A stretch of DNA of 64,000 nucleotides, from assembly GCF_030408555.1 (NCBI RefSeq), contig NZ_CP047048.1:496001-560000 (forward strand), in the 5' to 3' direction. Below the pieces are notes generated by a model that saw only the letters and a program-made list of their open reading frames with translations, searched no databases and was not told where the DNA came from. The translations under genes were made by a program, and so were the position numbers. Numbering within the stretch: the first letter of the stretch is position 1; the number at the start of each line of letters is the position of its first letter. Below, piece by piece: positions 20,368 to 28,068 of this stretch. This stretch comes from Corynebacterium aurimucosum (lineage in GTDB: Bacteria; Actinomycetota; Actinomycetes; Mycobacteriales; Mycobacteriaceae).

Positions 20368-21051
20368 ATGAATCAAACAGGTGTTCGTTTGGCGGGTGGC
20401 TCCCGGGCTGACCAGATTGCGGTTCTGCGCGCCCAGATTCAACGCCTGGAAACCCCGGGTGATTCTGCGCAGGTGCAGCCGGAGGCGGAGCTCCTCGGAG
20501 TCCCTGAAAAGCTATCTGAGCTGCTCCCGGGTGGTGGTCTGCCCCGCAAGCAGGCAACCGCCTGTGCGGAATGTGCTGCGCTCGTGGTGGAGCTGATATC
20601 CCATGTTAGCGCGGCAGGCGGACACGTCGGGGTGGTGGGTTGGCCCGATCTCCTACTCGCACAAGTGGCCGAGGAGGGTGATGTCTCCCGGGTTATCACG
20701 GTGCCCGATCCAGGCGTAGAGCCCTGGGCGGTGACCGGCGTGCTGTGCGAGGGGCTGGATCTAGTCGTGCACAAAGGCACAGGCGCGCTGAGCCCCACGC
20801 GGGCGCGCCCCGTGCTGGCAAAAGTGCGGGCTGGGCAGGCGGCCCTGCTTACCGTGGGAACCCGGCTGCCGGGCACAGCCGTGGAGATAGGCGCGGAAGT
20901 TATCGCTGTGCATGGCGTGGGCCGGGGCAGCGGGCGGATTCGGGGGGTTGATATAGGGGTGCGGGTGGCGTCGGCAAGCATGCGCTCGCGGCGTGGAGTG
21001 CTCACATGTGGGCAGCGGCCGGACACTCGCCCGCGCCTGGAGGTCGTGTGA
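20368..21051 (+). CDS. imuA': ImuA'-type mutasome protein (RecA-related)
   Basis: A 227-residue protein of the actinobacterial ImuA' group, which bridges ImuB and the error-prone polymerase DnaE2 during mutagenic DNA repair. It is RecA-like in outline but the nucleotide-binding loop is poor, as usual for the group (LLPGGGLPRKQATACAECAAL). The ATG at 20368 has AGGAGC just upstream. It overlaps imuB by four bases (GTGA), a strong sign of a shared function. I see no clear LexA box upstream, in contrast to dnaE2. Confidence 0.8.
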   Translation: MNQTGVRLAGGSRADQIAVLRAQIQRLETPGDSAQVQPEAELLGVPEKLSELLPGGGLPRKQATACAECAALVVELISHVSAAGGHVGVVGWPDLLLAQVAEEGDVSRVITVPDPGVEPWAVTGVLCEGLDLVVHKGTGALSPTRARPVLAKVRAGQAALLTVGTRLPGTAVEIGAEVIAVHGVGRGSGRIRGVDIGVRVASASMRSRRGVLTCGQRPDTRPRLEVV

Positions 21052-22592
21052 GGGTCGCGGCGCTGTGGTTCCCGGATTGGCCTATCCAGGCGCTGCAGGA
21101 CGCAGACAGGGCAGCATGCGCTATCGCTGCCCAGCACCGCGTGGCGGTGTGCAACGCGGCGGCGCGCCGGGCGGGGGTGCGCCGCGGAATGCGCGTGCGC
21201 CAGGCCCAAGCTCTCCTACCGGAGCTGCGCGTGGAGGAGGCCAACCCGGACCGAGACGGCGTGGTCTTCGCGGAGATTGCCGCGGGGCTGGACGCGGTGG
21301 CCTCCTCGGTGGAGGTGCTGCGTCCGGGCCTGGTCATCGTGGATGCGGGCGCGGCCGGGCGTTTCCACGGCAGCGAGGAGAAAGCAGTGGAGATGCTTGT
21401 CGACGCCACCGCCAGATCCCACCTCGACGCCACCGTCGGCGTCGCTGATGAGATCGCCACCGCGCTGATTGCCGCGCGCCACCACAACCTGGGCGCGGTA
21501 GTTCCGGCAGGCGGCTCGCGCGACTTTCTGGCTCAGCAGCCGGTGGGAGTATTGGCCGCGGAGGTGGCGCTGGGGTGTTCGGCGGACGTGGTGCATGCCT
21601 TGGGGCAGCTGGGCGTGCGCACGTTAGGGGAGCTGGCGAGCCTGCCGCTGCGCCAAGTTACCACCCGTTTCGGCGAGGCTGGACGGCGATGCCACGCGGT
21701 GGCCGCGGCGGCACCGGATAGGCGCGTGGCGCCGGAGCTTGCGCGCCCCGACTTAGGCGTGGAGCAGGGCTTCGAAGAACCCTTGGAGCGCGTGGATGCT
21801 GCGGCTTTCGCTGCGCGTCAGCTCGCGGCGCGCCTGCACGTGCTGCTCGATGAGGCCGGCGTGGTGTGCCTGCGCCTGTGCGTTGCCGCGGAGTTCGAGG
21901 GTGGCGAGCGCCTGGAGCGGATTTGGCGTACCCAGGAAGCGCTCAGCGAGGCCGCTACAGCGGACCGCGTGCGCTGGCAGCTCGATGGTTGGCTGAGTGC
22001 TGCGCGGGCGGGTAGTGCGCCGGGTGAGGGAGGGGGCATCGTCAAGCTGGCGTTGGAGCCGGTGGAGGTTACCCCGCCGGGGGATGGGCTCCTGTGGGGC
22101 GCGGGCGAATCCGCGGAGCAGGCCAAGCGCGTCATCGCGCGGGTGCAATCCCAGCTGGGGGTAGATCGCGTGCTGCAGCCCCGCCCGGCGGGCGGGCGTG
22201 GGGTGGCCGAGCGCATCGAGTACGTCCCCTACGGCGAACAGCGTGACCCGCAGCCGGAGGGCACCTGGCCCGGGCGCATCCCCGCGCCGCTCCCGGCAAG
22301 CCTGGCGCACCCGGCCGCGCGGATCCGGCTTATCGACGCCTCATCGAAAGACATCATCGTCACCGCCGAGGCCCTCCTCTCCGGGGAGCCGGCGGGCCTG
22401 GGGTGGGGGCGCCACCGCTACCGGGTGACCGGTTGGGCTGGCCCGTGGCCCGTGGACTCTGAGTGGTGGGAAGCAGGTGCGGCGCAGCGCTGCGCGCGCC
22501 TGCAAGTCGTCGGGGAAAACGAGAAAGGCCAGCGCGCCTGGCTCCTCGTGTGGGCAGGCGGACGCTGGTCGGTGGAGGCAACCTATGCCTGA
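21048..22592 (+). CDS. imuB: ImuB, catalytically inactive Y-family polymerase homologue
   Basis: A 514-residue Y-family-like protein that acts as the hub of the ImuA'-ImuB-DnaE2 mutasome, linking it to the beta clamp. It begins VRVAALWFPDWPIQAL, where active Y polymerases have metal-binding Asp residues, and the second acidic motif is replaced by LVIVDAGAAGRFHG, so it should not polymerise. A helix-hairpin-helix region (HALGQLGVRTLGELASLPL) and a little-finger-like domain follow. The segment DGLLWG near residue 350 is where other ImuB proteins have a Q-x-x-LWG clamp-binding motif; here the Gln is not seen. The GTG start overlaps imuA'. Confidence 0.85.
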   Translation: MRVAALWFPDWPIQALQDADRAACAIAAQHRVAVCNAAARRAGVRRGMRVRQAQALLPELRVEEANPDRDGVVFAEIAAGLDAVASSVEVLRPGLVIVDAGAAGRFHGSEEKAVEMLVDATARSHLDATVGVADEIATALIAARHHNLGAVVPAGGSRDFLAQQPVGVLAAEVALGCSADVVHALGQLGVRTLGELASLPLRQVTTRFGEAGRRCHAVAAAAPDRRVAPELARPDLGVEQGFEEPLERVDAAAFAARQLAARLHVLLDEAGVVCLRLCVAAEFEGGERLERIWRTQEALSEAATADRVRWQLDGWLSAARAGSAPGEGGGIVKLALEPVEVTPPGDGLLWGAGESAEQAKRVIARVQSQLGVDRVLQPRPAGGRGVAERIEYVPYGEQRDPQPEGTWPGRIPAPLPASLAHPAARIRLIDASSKDIIVTAEALLSGEPAGLGWGRHRYRVTGWAGPWPVDSEWWEAGAAQRCARLQVVGENEKGQRAWLLVWAGGRWSVEATYA

Positions 22593-22597
22593 ACTGT

Positions 22598-23251
22598 TTA
22601 GTTCAGGATGTCGATAACCAGGCGCGTCGGTGCCTTGAGCACCTGAACCGAGTATGGGTGGCGCCCATCAAGCCCGATGACAAACTGCGAGCGGGCCTCG
22701 AAGGTGCCGCTGCTGACCACCTGGGTCACCAGCCCGCCGGCACCCTTCACGGTACCGATATTCGGGTCTTCCATATCAAGTTGGAAAGGGTAGGCGGTGC
22801 CGTCGATGCTGACGTCGAGCGCGGTGGAACCGTTGTAAGCAATCGGGTTGCCGGATCCCTGCTGGGCGGGGGAATCGGTGTAATCGATGAACCAGCCCGG
22901 TGAACCGTCTCCGACAAACTCGAAGACCACGCGGTCAAAACCTTCATGCTTGCCCACGCGGACATCGGTCACCACCAGTTCCGAGGGAGCTGGTGGACGG
23001 AGGGTTTTCATCTCCATGTTGGCGTCGCCCAGCGGGGTCAGCCCAGCCGGTGCGGCGGGGGAGGGGGCAGTGGGAGTAACGGTAGCCGTGGAGGTGGAGG
23101 CGCCGGACAGGGTGGCGTCGAGAGTCTTCGTGGGGCCGTCGGAGCTGCCGTCCGGAGCGGAAGACGGAGCGCATCCCTGAAGCGCGAGTGCACCCGAGAC
23201 AACGAGTGCGGCCACTGGGGCGGCTGTGCGCAAGAGGTTATGTTTCGGCAT
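22598..23251 (-). CDS. AMIN-like domain lipoprotein
   Basis: A 217-residue secreted lipoprotein. Residues 1-25 are a signal peptide with lipobox ALQGC (Cys lipidation), followed by a Ser/Thr/Pro-rich linker to about residue 75 and an AMIN-like domain (VTDVRVGKHEGFDRVVFEF ... GWFIDY ... RLVIDIL) of the type found in actinobacterial envelope proteins. I chose ATG 23251 because it starts the signal peptide; upstream in-frame starts would bury it. It is convergent with imuB (five bases apart), with no obvious terminator between them. Function unknown. Confidence 0.82.
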   Translation of the reverse strand: MPKHNLLRTAAPVAALVVSGALALQGCAPSSAPDGSSDGPTKTLDATLSGASTSTATVTPTAPSPAAPAGLTPLGDANMEMKTLRPPAPSELVVTDVRVGKHEGFDRVVFEFVGDGSPGWFIDYTDSPAQQGSGNPIAYNGSTALDVSIDGTAYPFQLDMEDPNIGTVKGAGGLVTQVVSSGTFEARSQFVIGLDGRHPYSVQVLKAPTRLVIDILN

Positions 23252-23349
23252 GACTTCGAGCGTAGTGGCACTACGGGGAATTATATGCATCGAGCTAAGC
23301 ATCGTAACCACATTGTTGTGAAGAAAGTGATGCCAGTTAAGATGGCGTC

Positions 23350-24219
23350 ATGACCTTCTGCTCCGACGTCCAGGTCGAGCCCCTGGCCGGTACCGCAAAA
23401 CAAGAATCTGTGTACGTCCTCTTTGAGTGGCCCACGGCGTGGTCTCGTGACGTGCTTGACGGGCGTACCTTTGGCCCCGGCTTGACTGCGAAGCTCAAGG
23501 CCAAGCTCAAAGGCGTGGCGGGCCTGCAACTCATTCGCCGCCCTGGGCGTGCCGGGCATGAGCGGGGGACGGGTCACTTCCGCTGTTTCGTCGTGTGGGC
23601 ACGCGAGGGGTTGGTACAGGATTACGTCCTCAACGGCCCGGAGGACATCCTCGATCTGGATCTGGAGCATCCCACTGGCACGTGCCTGCCGCTGGTGCTC
23701 GTGTGTACCCACGCCAAGCGCGATGCCTGCTGCGCTATCAAGGGCCGCCCGCTTGCTGCTTCCCTGGCGTGCGAATTTGAGGAGACCGTGTGGGAAACCT
23801 CCCACACCAAGGGGCACCGTTTCGCACCGTCGGTGCTCCTGATGCCGTGGGGATATTCTTTCGGCCGCCTCAACGTGGACGCTGGCCGCGAGCTCGTGGG
23901 CAAGGCTCTGCACGGCGAGTATTTCTACCCCGCCAACCGTGGTTCCGGTCTTCACACTCCCCAAGGCCAGGTAGCGGAGCTTGCAGTAGCACGCCAGCTT
24001 CTCGACGCCTCCGAGTCCCTCCACTACGGCGACCTCACCGTCGACGCGGCGGAAACCCCCGCCGCGAAGAATAGCGTCGTTGTGCGCCACCGCGACGGCC
24101 GCGCATGGGACGTAGAGCTCGAAGAAAAAGAGGCCTCCGGCGTCGTCTCTTCCTGTGGAGACGAGCCGAAGACCTCTTCCTACTTTGCCGCGTGCCGCGT
24201 CGCGCGACGTGGCACGTAG
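23350..24219 (+). CDS. sucrase/ferredoxin-like (Suc/Fer) family protein
   Basis: A 289-residue protein of the Suc_Fer_like family, whose C-terminal part is a thioredoxin-fold [2Fe-2S] ferredoxin-like domain. Motifs are CTHAKRDACCAIKGRPLA (about residues 119-136) and the His-rich ETSHTKGHRFAPSVLLMPWG (about 149-168); further cysteines are CSD near the start and SSCGDEPK/FAACR at the C-terminus. The biological role is not established. The CDS end coincides with a long palindrome (24191-24216) that may also end transcription against the convergent metI. Confidence 0.82.
   Translation: MTFCSDVQVEPLAGTAKQESVYVLFEWPTAWSRDVLDGRTFGPGLTAKLKAKLKGVAGLQLIRRPGRAGHERGTGHFRCFVVWAREGLVQDYVLNGPEDILDLDLEHPTGTCLPLVLVCTHAKRDACCAIKGRPLAASLACEFEETVWETSHTKGHRFAPSVLLMPWGYSFGRLNVDAGRELVGKALHGEYFYPANRGSGLHTPQGQVAELAVARQLLDASESLHYGDLTVDAAETPAAKNSVVVRHRDGRAWDVELEEKEASGVVSSCGDEPKTSSYFAACRVARRGT
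24191..24216. terminator. 26-bp near-perfect palindrome at the Suc/Fer stop codon
   Basis: The two 13-base arms (CGTGCCGCGTCGC and GCGACGTGGCACG) match except for one position that can form a G-U pair in RNA. The stop codon follows at 24217. It may act as a terminator without a T-run between convergent genes. GACGCGGCGC-like words repeat in 24228-24257. Confidence 0.55.
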
Positions 24220-24307
24220 GATAAGGACGCGGCGCATAAGATATGAACGCGGCGCTTAGAGTACGGGCGTGACACCCTAAACCGCGCCGAGCCATGCGCA
24301 GGCGCGG

Positions 24308-24988
24308 CTAGCGGCGCATAATCTTGGCCGAGAGCCAGTTGCCGAAGAACTGAGCTGCCTGCACCAGCACAATGATGATGAGGGTGGCCACCACGGTGAC
24401 CTCCCACTCGAAGGCGCGGTAGCCGTAGACAATGGCGAAGTCACCCAAGCCACCGCCGCCGACGTAGCCCGCCATCGCGGACATGTCGACGATGCCGATG
24501 AACAGGAAGGTGTAGCCCAGCACCAGCGGGCCGAGTGCCTCCGGAATGATGACCGTGGTGATGATCTTCCACGGCGAAGCACCCATCGCGCGGGCTGCTT
24601 CAATCACGCCCGGATCCAGCGCCACGAGGTTCTGCTCGACGATGCGCGCCACCGCGAAGGTAGCCGCGATAACCATGACGAACGTGGCCGGTTCGCGGCC
24701 GATGGAGCTGCCCAGCACCGCCACCGTCAGCGGCTGCACAAAGGCCAGCAAGATAATGAACGGAATCGGGCGAATAAAGTTCACCAGGATATTGATGACG
24801 AAGTGGATAGGCTTGTTCTGCAGGATGCCACCTGGGCGCGTGGTGTAGAGCAGGATGCCCAGCACGAGACCGATGATGCCGGCGACCACCAGGGTGGTGG
24901 CGACCATGATGAGGGTGTCCTTGATGGCGTCGACAAGCGTGCCGCCCAGTCGATCCCAATTGGCCTGCGCGAGGTAGGTGACGTTCAT
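24308..24988 (-). CDS. metI: methionine ABC transporter permease
   Basis: A 226-residue inner-membrane permease of the MetI type with five to six helices and the cytoplasmic coupling loop EAARAMGASPWKIITTVIIPEA (in pieces) that contacts the ATPase. It is the last gene of the metQ-metQ-metN-metI operon and its ATG overlaps the metN stop (ATGA). Together they import D- and L-methionine. A copy of the iterated 13-mer is at 24926-24938. Confidence 0.95.
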   Translation of the reverse strand: MNVTYLAQANWDRLGGTLVDAIKDTLIMVATTLVVAGIIGLVLGILLYTTRPGGILQNKPIHFVINILVNFIRPIPFIILLAFVQPLTVAVLGSSIGREPATFVMVIAATFAVARIVEQNLVALDPGVIEAARAMGASPWKIITTVIIPEALGPLVLGYTFLFIGIVDMSAMAGYVGGGGLGDFAIVYGYRAFEWEVTVVATLIIIVLVQAAQFFGNWLSAKIMRR

Positions 24989-26028
24989 CGTTGGATCTCC
25001 TCAATATCGGTGGTGCGTTGCATGTGTGCGTAGAAATCTTCAATGGCCGCTTCCGGCCCGTTGAGTCGCACGGTGATCTTGCCAAAGGAGTGCTTCTGCA
25101 AGGTGGTGATGCCACCGTGGACCACGGCAATAGACACGTCCTTGTCCGCGAGCTTGCCGGCGGCGTCGAAGAAGCCCGACTTTTCCGTCAGGTTGATGGT
25201 GAACAGGCGGCCCTCGTGGGCCAGCAGGTCATCGGCCTCAACGACGTCCGGGGTATTGCGCAGCGAGGTGGCCACGAACTTCTCCGCCACCTTGGTCTGC
25301 GGATTGGAAAAGACCTCATAGACGCTGCCGGCCTCGATGACGTGGCCGTTTTCCATGACGGCTACCTTGTCGGCGATGGAGCGCACGACGTCCATCTCGT
25401 GGGTGATGACCACGATGGTGATGCCGAGGTCGCGGTTGACCTTGCGCAGCAGGTCGAGCACCTCGTGGGTGGTGGTGGGGTCGAGCGCCGAGGTGGCTTC
25501 ATCCGCCAGCAGCAGGGAAGGGTTATTAGCCAGGGCACGGGCGATGCCGACGCGCTGCTTCTGGCCACCGGAGAGCTGCTCTGGGTAGTTATCGCCCTTG
25601 TCCGCCAGGCCGACGAATTCTAGCAGCTCCTGGACGCGCTGTTGACGCTCCTGCTTGTCGACGCCCTGCAGCTTCAGCGGGTACTCAATATTGCCCGCCG
25701 CGGTGCGCGAGGACATGAGGTTGAACTGCTGGAAGATCATGCCGATGTTGCGGCGAATGCCCCGCAACTTGGATTCGGGCAGGGGGACGACATCGGTGCC
25801 GTCGAGAAGCAGCTGCCCCGAGGTTGGCTTATCCAGTCCGTTGATCATGCGCACCAGCGTGGACTTGCCGGCACCGGAGAAGCCGATGATGCCGATGATC
25901 TCACCGGGCTCGACGGTCAAAGAGACATCATCAAGCGCTTTCGTGGTGGTTTTCTTGTTTTTAAAGACTTTGGTGATATTGCGGAATTCAATCCGGGTGC
26001 CCCGGTGGGCGCCTTGGTGTTCAGTCAC
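24985..26028 (-). CDS. metN: methionine ABC transporter ATP-binding protein
   Basis: A 347-residue ABC ATPase. Walker A GFSGAGKSTL, signature LSGGQKQRVGIARAL, Walker B LLLADEATSALD and the H-loop VVITHEMDVV are present. The C-terminal NIL domain (about residues 270-345, from LFTINLTEKSGFFDAA) is the ACT-like domain that binds methionine and inhibits transport in MetN proteins. The GTG start at 26028 has AAGGAAA upstream; the open frame up to 26097 overlaps the hairpin and is unlikely to be translated. Confidence 0.95.
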   Translation of the reverse strand: MTEHQGAHRGTRIEFRNITKVFKNKKTTTKALDDVSLTVEPGEIIGIIGFSGAGKSTLVRMINGLDKPTSGQLLLDGTDVVPLPESKLRGIRRNIGMIFQQFNLMSSRTAAGNIEYPLKLQGVDKQERQQRVQELLEFVGLADKGDNYPEQLSGGQKQRVGIARALANNPSLLLADEATSALDPTTTHEVLDLLRKVNRDLGITIVVITHEMDVVRSIADKVAVMENGHVIEAGSVYEVFSNPQTKVAEKFVATSLRNTPDVVEADDLLAHEGRLFTINLTEKSGFFDAAGKLADKDVSIAVVHGGITTLQKHSFGKITVRLNGPEAAIEDFYAHMQRTTDIEEIQR

Positions 26029-26081
26029 GTGGTTTTCCTTTGTACGTGTCCGTGTGATGAGTGAGGAGGGAGTAACGGGCA

Positions 26082-26120
26082 AAATCCCCCGGGTCACGCA
26101 ACTAAGCGTGAGCGCGGGGG
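26082..26120 (-). terminator. attenuator-like hairpin between metQ and metN
   Basis: On the reverse strand the CCCCC/GGGGG outer stem (26116-26120/26086-26090) and the TCACGC/GCGTGA inner stem are followed by ATTTT. It sits in the metQ-metN gap and could lower expression of metN-metI relative to the binding proteins, as is common for ABC operons. Confidence 0.65.
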
Positions 26121-26135
26121 AGGGGGGAGATGTGC

Positions 26136-26972
26136 TTAGCTAGAGGAGGCTTCTTCTTCCAGCCGCTCCAGAATCTCCTGAAGCTCTGCCTGCGGTTTAT
26201 CCACAAAGATAGTGGTTCCACCCGTGGTGTCTTGCACTGCGGCCTTCACCTCGTCGGAGAGGTAGAGCTCGGCCAGCTTCTTGACCTTCTCGTTGTCCTT
26301 GTCCTTTTCCTGCACAGCCCACACGTTGACGTAGGGGTCGAACAGGATCTTCGGGTCGGCGTTGGGGTTTTCCGGGTCGTCGTAAAGCACGGCGTCGGCC
26401 GGGTTGATACCCGCACGCTTGAAGAAGGAGTTGGTGATGATGGCGGGCTTGCCTTCGCCGAAGGCGGACGGGGTCTGGGAAGCATCGACCGGGGTGACAC
26501 TCACCTTGGATGCGGCCTCGTCGATGTCGGCGGGGTCCGGGGTGAGCTTGCCCTCTTCCTTGAGCACCAGCAAACCGTTGGCGGCCAGCAGGTTGATGGC
26601 GCGGCCCTTCCAGAACAGCGGCATGGGGTAGACCTGCGTGGAGGCCACCGGAACGAGGTTCGTGCCGTTGCCCACGTTGTACTCAGCGAGGAACTTTAAG
26701 TGCTGAAACTTGTTGGTATCCGTGCTGCCCTCTGCCAGGGACTGGTTGGGGGTGGCGTAGTCGGTGAAGCTCTTCATCTCGATTTCGATGCCTTCCTCGG
26801 CAGCGAGTTCCTTGAGCACGCCCCACTCCGGAAGTTCGGCGTCGGTGGTGCCGACGATGATGGGATCTTCGGCGGTGCCGGCGGCGAAATCGGAGCTTGC
26901 AGACGAGCAGGCGACCAAGCTGGTAGCAGCAAGCAGGCTAGCGGCGGCTGCTACGAGACGGCGGATGCGCAT
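26136..26972 (-). CDS. metQ: MetQ-type methionine-binding lipoprotein, copy with internal deletion
   Basis: A 278-residue NlpA/MetQ family lipoprotein with signal peptide and lipobox LVACSS. It is close in sequence to the copy at 27006-27905 (shared NKFQHLKFLAEYN, VSVTPVDASQTPSAFGEGKPAI, C-terminal ELQEILERLEE). Between Lys122 and Gly123 (junction at 26606/26607) 22 residues are absent that in the other copy contain EVAIPNDSTNQ just before GRAI. The frame is kept. That segment forms a conserved loop at the ligand cleft, so methionine binding may be lost or altered. The gene follows the intact copy by 33 bases. Confidence 0.9.
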   Translation of the reverse strand: MRIRRLVAAAASLLAATSLVACSSASSDFAAGTAEDPIIVGTTDAELPEWGVLKELAAEEGIEIEMKSFTDYATPNQSLAEGSTDTNKFQHLKFLAEYNVGNGTNLVPVASTQVYPMPLFWKGRAINLLAANGLLVLKEEGKLTPDPADIDEAASKVSVTPVDASQTPSAFGEGKPAIITNSFFKRAGINPADAVLYDDPENPNADPKILFDPYVNVWAVQEKDKDNEKVKKLAELYLSDEVKAAVQDTTGGTTIFVDKPQAELQEILERLEEEASSS

Positions 26973-27005
26973 GATTCGTCCTTTACTAGTCGGTGGTGGG
27001 TTTGT

Positions 27006-27905
27006 TTAGACCTGCTCTTCGAGGCGGTCCAGGATCTCCTGGAGCTCCTCCTGGGAGCGGTCGACGGCCACGGCGGTGTCGCCGGAGGACTTCAGAACGG
27101 CGTCGGTGACCTTCTGGTCCTTCCACAGCTCAGCCAGTTCGTGGAGGGTTTCGTTATCGGCGTCGTCGGCGCGCACGGCCCAGACGTTGATGTAAGGCTC
27201 AGCCTCGGTGGAGTCCGGGTCATCCTGAGCGACGGCAGACTGCGGGTCAATGCCAGCGCGCTCGAGGAAGGAGTTGTTGATGACAGCCGGCTTGCCCTCG
27301 CCATACGCGGCCGGGGTCTGGGCGGCATCCACCGGGGTGACCTTGACCTTGGACTTCTTTTCATCGATGTCCAGCGGGGTGGGGGTCAGCGGGCTACCTT
27401 CCTTGAGAGTGACCAGGCCTTCCTGAACCAGCAGGCCGATGGCGCGGCCCTGGTTGGTGGAGTCGTTCGGAATGGCGACTTCCTGGCCCTCGATGTCAGC
27501 GAGGTCCTTGTGGTCCTTCCAGTAGATGGCCAGCGGGTAGATCTCGGTGGCGGCCAGCGGCACGAGGTCGGTGCCGTTGCCCTTGTTGTACTCAGCCAGG
27601 AACTTCAGGTGCTGGAACTTGTTCGTCGTCAGCTTGCCCTGGTCCAGAGCCTGGTTCGGGGTGTTGTAGTCGGCGAAGTTCTCCAACTTGACGTCGAAAC
27701 CGGCTTCTTTGGCCAGGTCCTGGAATACGGCCCACTCTTCCATGTTGGCGTCAGTGGTGCCGATGGTGATGGTGGAGTCCTTGGTAATGGCCTCGCCGGA
27801 TTCCTTGGACTCAGCGGAGTCCGAGGAATCGGAGGAGCAAGCAACCAGGCCGGTTGCAGCGATGACGGCTGCCGAGGTGGCGGCAAGTACGCGACGGATG
27901 CTCAT
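27006..27905 (-). CDS. metQ: MetQ-type methionine-binding lipoprotein, intact copy
   Basis: A 299-residue substrate-binding lipoprotein of the D/L-methionine importer: signal peptide with lipobox LVACSS, a Ser/Glu-rich linker, then the NlpA domain with ITIGTTDANMEEWAVFQDLA, the aromatic/His ligand region NKFQHLKFLAEYN, the loop EVAIPNDSTNQGRAIGLL and INNSFLERAG. ATG 27905 starts the signal peptide. It is first in the metQ-metQ-metN-metI operon and divergent from dnaE2 (163 bases between start codons). Corynebacterial methionine uptake is controlled by McbR; no clear McbR box was seen here. Confidence 0.95.
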   Translation of the reverse strand: MSIRRVLAATSAAVIAATGLVACSSDSSDSAESKESGEAITKDSTITIGTTDANMEEWAVFQDLAKEAGFDVKLENFADYNTPNQALDQGKLTTNKFQHLKFLAEYNKGNGTDLVPLAATEIYPLAIYWKDHKDLADIEGQEVAIPNDSTNQGRAIGLLVQEGLVTLKEGSPLTPTPLDIDEKKSKVKVTPVDAAQTPAAYGEGKPAVINNSFLERAGIDPQSAVAQDDPDSTEAEPYINVWAVRADDADNETLHELAELWKDQKVTDAVLKSSGDTAVAVDRSQEELQEILDRLEEQV

Positions 27906-28030
27906 GGTGGGTTCTAGTGTCCCTTCTTGGTTTGTGCGGCAAGTCGTGTCACCGCAGGAGTTTGCACTGCAGGAAAAACTAGCAACGATTGAACCGCTTT
28001 GTCTATTCAGGGAATTGTTCAACGACAACC

Positions 28031-28060
28031 TTGACGGGAACCTGTGTTCGAATCTACTGT
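28031..28060 (+). promoter_or_regulatory. dnaE2 promoter with LexA/SOS box
   Basis: TTGACG (28031-28036) and TACTGT (28055-28060) fit a -35/-10 pair with an 18-base spacer. GAAC-CTGT-GTTC (28038-28049, flanked by G and G) in the spacer matches the actinobacterial LexA box GAAC-N4-GTTC. The start codon is only eight bases after the -10, so the mRNA is probably leaderless or nearly so. Confidence 0.75.
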
Positions 28061-28068
28061 GTGAGGCT

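Noticed and set aside
26130..27917. Long open frames antisense to both metQ genes
   Set aside because: They repeat the same shadow sequence because the two metQ genes are paralogues, which might look like a repeat protein but is not.
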